DNA of 64,000 bases from Microbacterium sp. No. 7 (lineage in GTDB: Bacteria; Actinomycetota; Actinomycetes; Actinomycetales; Microbacteriaceae): positions 2,356,001 through 2,420,000 of the forward strand of contig NZ_CP012697.1 in NCBI RefSeq assembly GCF_001314225.1, in the 5' to 3' direction. A program made the translations under genes and the position numbers. Shown here piece after piece: positions 47,979 through 54,814 of the stretch. Numbering within the stretch: the first letter of the stretch is position 1; each line of letters begins with the position of its first letter. The notes beneath the pieces were generated by a model. It was given only the letters and a program-made list of their open reading frames with translations. It searched no databases and was not told the DNA's origin.

Positions 47979-49655
47979 TCAGCCCGCTGCCACCGGCATC
48001 CGGCTCGGTGACTGCGTGAAGCCTTCGTACTCCTTCGCCGCGACGTCGTCGATCTCGGACTGATAGAGGGCGCTGCCACCGATGTAGGGCATGAACACCC
48101 GCGGTTTGCCGGGGATGTTGGCGCCCAGATACCAGGAGTCGGCCTTCGGCCACAGCGACTCGTTCGCCATGTCCGTCACGTGCTGCGTCCACGTCGTCTG
48201 CGGCCGCAGCTCAGCCTCGATCCGGTCGACCCCCTTGTCGCGCAGATGGCTCAGCAGATCGGTCAGCCAGTCCACGTGCTGCTCGATGGCCTCGATGACG
48301 TTGCTCAGCACCGACGGGCTGCCGGGGCCGGTCAGCATGAACAGGTTGGGAAACCCGTGCGTCGACAAGCCGAGATAGGTCTGCGGACCGGCTTCCCAGG
48401 CGTCCTGGAGACGCTGCCCGTCCACGCCGATGATGTTGAGCCCGAGGAGCGGACCGGTCATGGCGTCGAAACCGGTGGCGTACACGATGATGTCGGCTTC
48501 GATCACCTTGCCGCTGGCCAGCTGGACGCCTTCGGGGACGATCCGTTCGATCGGATCGGCGTGCACGTCCACGAGGTCCACATGCGACTCGTTGAAGATC
48601 TCGAAGTAGCCGGTGTCGACGATCTGACGCTTGGTCCCCATCGGATAGGTCGGGAGCAGCTTCCGCACGGTCTCGGGATCCTTGACGATCGAACGGATCT
48701 TGTCCCGCGCGAACTCGGAGATGATCTCGTTCGCCGCGGGGTCGGTCATCGTGTCCCTGTAGCCGAACGGGAAGTACGCACCGGCGCTGACCCAGAGCGC
48801 CTCAAGGTAGGCCTGCCGTTCCTCTGGTGTGTCGTCGAAGATGCTCTTGGTCGACAACGACTCCCAGAGCCTGCGGACCATCGGCCGTTCGGCCATCGCG
48901 GCCTTGGCCTGTTCGATCGCCTTGAGCGACTGCGCAACGAACTCTGGGGTCATCGGGACGTTTCCGGCAGGCACCGAGTACTGCGGCGTCCGCTGCAGGA
49001 TGGTCAAGTGCGCTGCGGTCCGCGCGAGCACCGGCGCGATCTGCACCCCCGAGGAGCCGGTGCCGATCTGCACGACGCGCTTTCCGCTGAAGTTCACGCC
49101 TTCGTGCGGGAAACGGCCGGTGTGGCACGACTCCCCCTGGAAGTCGTCGACGCCGGGGATGCCGGGGATCTTCGAGTCGGACAGGCAGCCCACCGCGGTG
49201 AGCACGAAGGTGCAGGTCACCCGATCGCCCCGATCGGTCACGATCGTCCACTTCCTTGCGTCCTCGTCCCAGGAGACCCGGGTCACTGTCCGTTCGAAGC
49301 GGATGTCGCCACGCAGGTTGTAGCGGTCGGCGACGTGCCGGGCGTACTCGAGGATCTGCGGCTGCTGGGAGTACCGCTCCGGCCACTTGCTCTGATACTC
49401 CGTTCGCAGCTCGGGATCGAAGGAGTAGTTGTACTGCAGGCTCTCCACGTCGCAGCGAGCACCGGGGTAGGCGTTCCAGTACCAGGTCCCGCCGACGTCC
49501 GGGGCGCGCTCGAACGCCACCGTGGACAGGCCGAGCTCACGCACTCGGCGGAGCATGGCCAGGCCGCCGAACCCGGCGCCGATGATGACGACGTCATAGT
49601 CGCCTTGGTCGATGTCGGCTGCGGGGCTCGTAGTAGTTGCTGTCTCAGTCACCAT
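47979..49655 (-). CDS. Flavin-containing monooxygenase, Baeyer-Villiger type
   Basis: 558 residues, the size of type I BVMOs of the cyclohexanone monooxygenase group. FAD-binding GAGFGG (26-31), GGTWYWNAYPGARCD (55-69), the fingerprint-like FQGESCHTGRFP (172-183, Phe where Trp is usual), and NADPH-binding GTGSSG (198-203). It would insert oxygen next to a ketone, giving an ester or lactone, using NADPH and O2. ATG at 49655 has AAGGAGAG six nt upstream. Two hydrolase genes follow upstream in the same orientation, which fits ester cleavage after oxidation. Confidence 0.88.
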   Translation of the reverse strand: MVTETATTTSPAADIDQGDYDVVIIGAGFGGLAMLRRVRELGLSTVAFERAPDVGGTWYWNAYPGARCDVESLQYNYSFDPELRTEYQSKWPERYSQQPQILEYARHVADRYNLRGDIRFERTVTRVSWDEDARKWTIVTDRGDRVTCTFVLTAVGCLSDSKIPGIPGVDDFQGESCHTGRFPHEGVNFSGKRVVQIGTGSSGVQIAPVLARTAAHLTILQRTPQYSVPAGNVPMTPEFVAQSLKAIEQAKAAMAERPMVRRLWESLSTKSIFDDTPEERQAYLEALWVSAGAYFPFGYRDTMTDPAANEIISEFARDKIRSIVKDPETVRKLLPTYPMGTKRQIVDTGYFEIFNESHVDLVDVHADPIERIVPEGVQLASGKVIEADIIVYATGFDAMTGPLLGLNIIGVDGQRLQDAWEAGPQTYLGLSTHGFPNLFMLTGPGSPSVLSNVIEAIEQHVDWLTDLLSHLRDKGVDRIEAELRPQTTWTQHVTDMANESLWPKADSWYLGANIPGKPRVFMPYIGGSALYQSEIDDVAAKEYEGFTQSPSRMPVAAG

Positions 49656-49688
49656 TGACTGCTCTCCTTGTTTCATCCGTGCTTGCGT

Positions 49689-50630
49689 TCAGAGGTTTGC
49701 GGACTGCGGGGCGATCGACGCGTTGATGGCGTCAGCGACGTAGTCCAATCCCGCGGCGGCGCCGGGGAGGATGTTGACCATCGTGAAGAAGCCGTGCATC
49801 TGACCCTCGAAGAGTCGCTGCCGGACCGAGACTCCCGCCGACTCCAGTGCCTCGGCGTAGGCTTCGCCCTCGCTGCGCAGCACGTCGTGCTCAGCGATCA
49901 GCACCACTGCCGGCGGCAGACCGGACAGATCCGTTGCTCGCAGCGGCGAGGCGTCCGGCTCAGCTCGACGACTCTCATCGGCGTAGTGGTCCCAGAACCA
50001 GATCATCGAGTCTTTGGACAGCATGAGCTGGTTCTCGGCGGCCAGGTACGAGGGCGTGTTCAGGTCGGCGTCGGTGACCGGATAGATGAGCACTTGCAGG
50101 GCGACGGGCGGGCCCGACCGGTCGCGAGAACGCTGGGCCACGATCGCTGCCAGATTGCCCCCCGCCGAGTCGCCCGCGACGATGATCGGCACCGTCCCGC
50201 CGGCGATCGAGTCGAGGTTCTCCTCGACCCAGGTGAGCGCCTGCCAGGCGTCCTCCACCGCGATCGGGTATCGGTGCTCGGGCGCCAGCCGGTAGTCCAC
50301 CAGGACGACGGTGGAGTCCGTGCGCAAGGCCAGCTGCCGGCCCAGGTTGTCGACCTGCGGAATGTCACCGAGGACCCAGCCGCCACCGTGGTAGTAGACG
50401 ACGACCGCCTTGGGGAGCTCCGGTGTGAGCACCCGGATCGCGAACGAGCCCCCGTCCGGGGTGCTCAGCGTGTGGTCCGAGACGGACGCCACGTCGGGAC
50501 CCGGGCCCGAGAGCTGAGTCAGCATCGCGATCATCTGACGTGCGTCAGCGGGTGCGAGCTCGTGCAGGGGCGGGCCGCCCTGCGCGGCCATCTGGGCCAG
50601 GAATCCGGCCGTTGCCTCGTCGATTGCCAT
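49689..50630 (-). CDS. Alpha/beta hydrolase, hormone-sensitive-lipase family (1)
   Basis: 313 residues. Oxyanion motif HGGGW (81-85), nucleophile GDSAG with Ser155, acid in LIAEHDVLRSEG (about 258) and His in EGQMHGFF (about 287). These esterases act on short acyl or lactone esters in the cytoplasm. ATG at 50630 is chosen because AAAGG stands about six nt before it. Gap to the monooxygenase is 33 bp, so co-transcription is likely. Confidence 0.9.
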   Translation of the reverse strand: MAIDEATAGFLAQMAAQGGPPLHELAPADARQMIAMLTQLSGPGPDVASVSDHTLSTPDGGSFAIRVLTPELPKAVVVYYHGGGWVLGDIPQVDNLGRQLALRTDSTVVLVDYRLAPEHRYPIAVEDAWQALTWVEENLDSIAGGTVPIIVAGDSAGGNLAAIVAQRSRDRSGPPVALQVLIYPVTDADLNTPSYLAAENQLMLSKDSMIWFWDHYADESRRAEPDASPLRATDLSGLPPAVVLIAEHDVLRSEGEAYAEALESAGVSVRQRLFEGQMHGFFTMVNILPGAAAGLDYVADAINASIAPQSANL

Positions 50631-50721
50631 GGTGGACCTTTCTTTGGGCACTTCAAACCGTCGCCCTAAAGCGACGGGTGCTGCGGGTGCAGCGGGGACA
50701 GCGTGAGTGTCGGCGGAGTGA

Positions 50722-51672
50722 CTACGAGTGCGCGGTGGGCTGGTTCAGCAGTGCCCGAATCCGTTGGACGGTGTCGTCGACCATCCGTCGGGAGACTGCG
50801 GCCTCCGTGACGAGCCAGGAGCCGTGGAACGCCCCCGGGTACAGGTGCAGCTCGGTGGGAGTGCCGGACTGGGCCAGGCGTTGCGCGTAGTCGATCGCCT
50901 CATCGCGCAGTGGATCGAACTGGCACACGCCGATGTAGGCGGGCGGAAGCCCGGACAGGTCTGCCATCCGGGCGGGCGCGGCGTAGCCGTCAGCATCCGC
51001 GCCCGCCAGATAGGCCTCCCAGGAGAGCTGCGTGTGGAGCCGGGTCCAGACCGGCGTGTCGGTGTAGGCGGTCATCGAGGGGGTCGTCATACGGTCGTCC
51101 AGCTCGGGGGCGTCCAGGTACTGCAGGCACAGCCGCGGCCCGTTGCGGTCCCGGCTCAGCAGCGCGACTCCCGCCGCGAGTCCGCCGCCGGCGCTGGCGC
51201 CGCCGACCCCGATCCGGTCGGGGTCCATGTCGAGCAGAGCGGCGTTCTCGGCCATCCAGATCAAGGCCGCATAGCAGTCCTCCATCCCGGCCGGATACGG
51301 GTTCTCGGGCGCCAGCCGGTAGTCGACGGCCACCACCACCGCGCCCGCCCCGTCGGCGATGGTCGAGATGGCGTGGTCCTCATAGTCGATGCTGCCGAGC
51401 ACGAAGCCGCCGCTGTGGAGGTAGAGCATGCCAGGGAGCGGACCGGGAAGGTCTGCCGGCGTGTAGATGCGGGCGCGGATGTCCCGAGCACCGATGGGAC
51501 CGGGAATGAACCGATCCTCGACGCGCACGTCGCCGGTCGGTGGCGCACTGCGAAACGCGCCCAGCGACGCGGCCAGCTCTCGCCTGGCGGCGGCGATGTC
51601 GTGAAGGCTCACCTGCGGCAGCATTGAGATCCAAGGCACCAGTTCTGGATCCAGGCGATACGTCATCCGCAC
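50722..51672 (-). CDS. Alpha/beta hydrolase, hormone-sensitive-lipase family (2)
   Basis: 316 residues. The oxyanion motif is HSGGF (86-90) rather than HGGG, the nucleophile elbow GASAG has Ser160, acid in QFDPLRDEA and His in YPGAFHGSW. It is related to but clearly distinct from the first hydrolase, so the two may act on different esters. GTG start with GGAGGAG five nt upstream; an ATG two codons on is possible. First gene of the catabolic operon, 131 bp from the PucR-type gene. Confidence 0.88.
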   Translation of the reverse strand: MRMTYRLDPELVPWISMLPQVSLHDIAAARRELAASLGAFRSAPPTGDVRVEDRFIPGPIGARDIRARIYTPADLPGPLPGMLYLHSGGFVLGSIDYEDHAISTIADGAGAVVVAVDYRLAPENPYPAGMEDCYAALIWMAENAALLDMDPDRIGVGGASAGGGLAAGVALLSRDRNGPRLCLQYLDAPELDDRMTTPSMTAYTDTPVWTRLHTQLSWEAYLAGADADGYAAPARMADLSGLPPAYIGVCQFDPLRDEAIDYAQRLAQSGTPTELHLYPGAFHGSWLVTEAAVSRRMVDDTVQRIRALLNQPTAHS

Positions 51673-51803
51673 GGTCTCCTCCGAGAGATAGCCACGTTGC
51701 TGTCGAAACCTCTTTCAGGCTATGAGGCGCCGCGATACGTGTCACGGGTCGTTTGGCGCAGCATCGACCAGGCGGTGCGCCATATGTCACAAGGCGCGGC
51801 GAG
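51673..51803 (-). promoter_or_regulatory. Promoter region of the monooxygenase/hydrolase operon
   Basis: 131-bp gap. It has an inverted repeat TGGCGCA (51754-51760) / TGCGCCA (51776-51782) and two TGTCAC repeats flanking it. These are candidate sites for the neighbouring PucR-type protein; binding is inferred only. Confidence 0.35.
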
Positions 51804-52898
51804 TCAGAACAGATCGATGGAGTTGCGCAGGCGCTGCAGGATGATCGCGACCATCAACCGGGCGTGCCCGTACTTGTCCGAGATGCGAAATCCCAGCACC
51901 TTTTCCGCCCGCGTCACGCGGTGCCCCACCGAATTGTGGTGCAGATGCAGCATCACCGCGGCGCGGCGGAACGACTTGGTCGCTGCGACTGCCTCGAGAG
52001 TCCTGATCATGTCCTCGCCACCGAGCTCCGCGGCCAGCCGATCCAGCGCATCGACGTCCGGGATGTCCGCCAAAGCCGCCTTCGGCAGGCGCTCTATGAC
52101 GGCGGCGATCGCACCCATCTGCCCGTAACGCACGATCGCCGCTTCCTCCATCTCGTACGGGGGCTTCGGATGGGTGCTGGGCAGGCTGAGCCGCAATGCG
52201 GCTTGGGCCTGTCGCCACGCCGTGGGCAGGCCATCGGCGTCGCGGGCGGTCGAGGTTCCGAAGCGCGCACCGACGGGCACTCTGATCGTGCGGTTGTCGA
52301 TCGCCGCCGAGGTGACGATCGCCGTCACCTTGCCGATGTCCCCATGCCGTGCCGGCTTCAGCTGCGCGGAGATGTCGGCAGCGGCGTCGGAGGAACCGAT
52401 CACGGCGAGCACCCGGATGGCGCGAGCCGGGTCAAGGCCGAGACGACGGACCAACCTGTGCCGATCCGCGTCGGGCAGACCGGGACGAAGGGCCTGCTGC
52501 ACCAGTGTCTCGGGATCCGACTCAGCGATCTGGTGCTCCCGGCTCCTCCCCAGCGCCGCAGTCACCGCCAGCCCGAACCGTTCGATGACCAGCTCATCCA
52601 GCGGCAGTGGCGCACCCGCCCGGTCGAGCCACAGTTCGTCGCCTGTGGCCAAGCGGTGGAGGGCTGCGTCGGGCGGAGGGTCCCCCGCGCGCAGAAGCCC
52701 CCCGGGCTCGGCGATCTGGCTGAGAATGCCGTCCGCGGTCCGGATTCCTGCCGGAGCCTCGGCGAGTTCTGCAGTATGTCGCAACACCGTCGCGACATCC
52801 GCCTGTTGCGCGATCAATGCATCGAAGAAGCCGATAACCCGAAGAGCGCTTGCGGCGTCGGCATCGAGCGCGGACAACCTCAGCAACAAGTTATACAT
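51804..52898 (-). CDS. PucR/CdaR-type helix-turn-helix regulator
   Basis: 364 residues. The C-terminal PucR helix-turn-helix is LEAVAATKSFRRAAVMLHLH then NSVGHRVTRAEKVLG (about 298-335). The middle has a GGDEF-like (CdaR) region with VLAVIGSSDAAAD and the text FGTSTARDADGLPTAWRQAQAALRL. Such proteins sense small molecules and switch catabolic genes. It lies upstream of and in the same direction as the hydrolases and monooxygenase. Codons with A/T ending are more frequent than in neighbouring housekeeping genes, suggesting transfer. Confidence 0.82.
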   Translation of the reverse strand: MYNLLLRLSALDADAASALRVIGFFDALIAQQADVATVLRHTAELAEAPAGIRTADGILSQIAEPGGLLRAGDPPPDAALHRLATGDELWLDRAGAPLPLDELVIERFGLAVTAALGRSREHQIAESDPETLVQQALRPGLPDADRHRLVRRLGLDPARAIRVLAVIGSSDAAADISAQLKPARHGDIGKVTAIVTSAAIDNRTIRVPVGARFGTSTARDADGLPTAWRQAQAALRLSLPSTHPKPPYEMEEAAIVRYGQMGAIAAVIERLPKAALADIPDVDALDRLAAELGGEDMIRTLEAVAATKSFRRAAVMLHLHHNSVGHRVTRAEKVLGFRISDKYGHARLMVAIILQRLRNSIDLF

Positions 52899-53029
52899 GC
52901 ACTTACATTAGAGGTTTCGCCGATGGGTGGTCAGGATGAGGCCTTGACCCCGGATCGTGGACACGGTGTCGTTTCGGATATGCCGCTTCCGCTCCGAGTT
53001 CCCGCCGAGCGCGCGCTTCGGCCGCGCCA
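52899..53029. other. Non-coding stretch before the island's regulator
   Basis: 131 bp upstream of the PucR-type gene with lower G+C near 52890-52920. Presumed promoter of that regulator; no other element is seen. Confidence 0.4.
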
Positions 53030-53265
53030 TCAGTCGGCCGCCCTGTCCATCGGGACCATGAGCCGCCCTGCGATGAACGCCTCGACATCCTCATCGCGGT
53101 CGCGGACGTTGTGCGACGAACGGCAATCCGAGACCCCTGCTCCGCGCGGGTTCCGTCCGCCGGTCCGCGAGCGTCCTGACGGGGATGCCCGTGTCGTCGG
53201 CAAGCTCCTGCGGAGTCCAGAGGCGGCGGCGGTCGTCGCTCCTGCCAAGCAGGCAGGCGGCACGC
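53030..53265 (-). pseudogene. Frameshifted excisionase-like helix-turn-helix remnant
   Basis: One frame reads LWTPQELADDTGIPVRTLADRRTEP then LGLPFV, the start of an AlpA/excisionase-type helix-turn-helix, but stops at 53091. The adjoining frame continues with VRDRDEDVEAFIAGRLMVPMD and stops at 53030, which is the normal end of the same domain. One base change in length near 53110 would join them. There is no credible start. It marks the edge of the catabolic block and may be debris of a mobile element. Confidence 0.55.
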
Positions 53266-53661
53266 TCACGGCACGTACGGGGGCGGCGAGTTCGCGCCCA
53301 TCTCGAACAGGCGCCCCTCCCAGACCAGCTGAGCGAGCAGGATGCCGGCGACGGAGGCCGCCGCCACCGCGATAACGGCCCAGACCATCGCCCGCCGCCC
53401 CGGACGCGCCGCGCGACGCGCGAAGCCGCCGAGGACGAGCAGACCGACGACATGGGCGACGATGAGCGGCGGCAGGCCGAACAGCATGCCCTGCCCCTCC
53501 ATCGTCGTGCCGGCAGCCAGCGCCTTCGGCTGCTCGGTCATCTCCTCGAAGAACGACAGGCCGTACCAGGTCCACACGACGAACATGGCCGGCACCCCGA
53601 GCACGGCGAACACGACGAAGGGCGCGAGAGACCCGCGCGAACCCCGTTCCGTCGCCTCCAT
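53266..53661 (-). CDS. Small membrane protein, three hydrophobic segments
   Basis: 131 residues, not recognised. Helices at about 12-32, 55-77 and 88-110; the loop after the first contains LSFFEEMTEQPKALAAGTTMEGQGM. ATG start. It ends 2 bp from the diacylglycerol-kinase-like gene's stop side upstream (stop at 53664), so both are in one unit. Function unknown. Confidence 0.6.
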   Translation of the reverse strand: MEATERGSRGSLAPFVVFAVLGVPAMFVVWTWYGLSFFEEMTEQPKALAAGTTMEGQGMLFGLPPLIVAHVVGLLVLGGFARRAARPGRRAMVWAVIAVAAASVAGILLAQLVWEGRLFEMGANSPPPYVP

Positions 53662-53663
53662 CG

Positions 53664-54596
53664 TCAGCGCACGCGCAGCGCGCCGGGCTGGACGCGGGCC
53701 CGGAACGCCGAGATCTCGCCGACCTCCTCGCCGTCGATCTCGAAGGGCTGCGGCGCGCTGAGGACGACGTCGATCGACGTGGTCGACAGATGCTCTGTCG
53801 AGTCGGTGCTGACGGCCTCGTCACGACCGCCGAAGAGCCGCTTGATGCCGTTGTCCCAGACGACCGAGCGCACCGTGTCGAGCCACTGTACGACGCCGTC
53901 GGAGGTCACGACGAGCACGTCGAGCAGGCCGTCGTCGACCTCGGCCGCGGGCAGGATCGCGAGCCCGCCCTGGATCGTGCCGCAGTTGCCGACCAGCACC
54001 GTGTGCGCCTCGACCTCACGCGGCTCGCCCCCGTCGACGGCGAGCGTCAGGGGCACGAGATCGGTCGCGGACACGGCCCGTCCGAGGGCCTCGACGTAGG
54101 CGAGCCATCCGGCCTTCTCCTTCAGGTCGTCGTCGGTCTGCACCAGCATGTGCGCGTCGAGCCCGAACCCGATCATGACGGCGAACGCACGCTCGATCGT
54201 GCCCTCGTCGCCGTCGTACGACACCCAGCCCAGGTCGATCGGACGCGCGTCCCCGTCGCGGGCGCGTTCCAGTGCGGCGCGGAGGTCGCCGAGCGGCACG
54301 CCCAGGTTGCGGGCGAGCAGGTTGCCCGTGCCCTGGGGCACGATCGCGAGCTCGGCGTCGGAGCCGGCGAGCGACTCCGCGACCGCACGCACGGTGCCGT
54401 CCCCGCCGACGGCGAGCACGAGCGCGCAGCCCCCGGCGACGGCCTCGGCAGCCATCCCCGCGCCCGGGTCGTCCTCGCTCGTCTCCCACCAGCGCACGTC
54501 GGCGTCCGCGCCGAACACGTCGTCGACGACGGCCCGCAGGCCGTCGCCGTCGAGCTTCGAGGGGTTCCAGACGATGCCGATGGTCCGCGTGCTCAT
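53664..54596 (-). CDS. Diacylglycerol/lipid kinase family protein
   Basis: 310 residues. Catalytic loop LAVGGDGTVRAVAESL (about 64-79), IVPQGTGNLLARNLGVPLGD (about 88-107), and a C-terminal beta domain ending FEIDGEEVGE. Phosphorylates a lipid alcohol such as diacylglycerol at the membrane face using ATP. ATG at 54596; GTG at 54605 is an alternative. Likely co-transcribed with the small membrane protein. Confidence 0.88.
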   Translation of the reverse strand: MSTRTIGIVWNPSKLDGDGLRAVVDDVFGADADVRWWETSEDDPGAGMAAEAVAGGCALVLAVGGDGTVRAVAESLAGSDAELAIVPQGTGNLLARNLGVPLGDLRAALERARDGDARPIDLGWVSYDGDEGTIERAFAVMIGFGLDAHMLVQTDDDLKEKAGWLAYVEALGRAVSATDLVPLTLAVDGGEPREVEAHTVLVGNCGTIQGGLAILPAAEVDDGLLDVLVVTSDGVVQWLDTVRSVVWDNGIKRLFGGRDEAVSTDSTEHLSTTSIDVVLSAPQPFEIDGEEVGEISAFRARVQPGALRVR

Positions 54597-54654
54597 GGCT
54601 TCCACTGTGCCTCAGCTTCGGGAGGGATGCCAATGGGGGTGGCGTGAGGTATGG

Positions 54655-54736
54655 GGTGCGGTGTGGAATCCTCCGCGCGGAACTGTGAGATCTCGGGTGC
54701 GGTGTGGAATCCTCCGCGTGGAACTGTGAGATCTCG
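54655..54736. repeat. Tandem 41-bp repeat (two copies)
   Basis: Two adjacent units starting at 54655 and 54696, differing at one or two positions (CGCGCGGA vs CGCGTGGA). Located in the 214-bp gap between glnE and the lipid kinase gene; no gene here. Confidence 0.8.
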
Positions 54737-54740
54737 GTAC

Positions 54741-54759
54741 GCCGGCGCTGTGCGCCGGC
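54741..54759. terminator. Short GC-rich hairpin downstream of glnE
   Basis: 8-bp stem GCCGGCGC/GCGCCGGC with a three-base loop; second of two hairpins after glnE. Confidence 0.5.
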
Positions 54760-54767
54760 ACTCGATC

Positions 54768-54814
54768 TTGAGTCGTGCCGCGTCAACGCTTCGCATTGAC
54801 CCGGCACGACTCAA
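54768..54814 (-). terminator. Terminator hairpin at the glnE stop
   Basis: Perfect 13-bp outer stem (TTGAGTCGTGCCG with its complement) and a perfect 5-bp inner stem (GTCAA/TTGAC), stacked with one-base mismatches. The outer arm includes the glnE stop codon at 54811-54813. Confidence 0.7.

Noticed and set aside
53091..53453. 120-codon minus-strand protein
   Set aside because: Most of it overlaps the better supported membrane protein in another frame; only the last about 45 codons carry the excisionase-like text, treated as a pseudogene.
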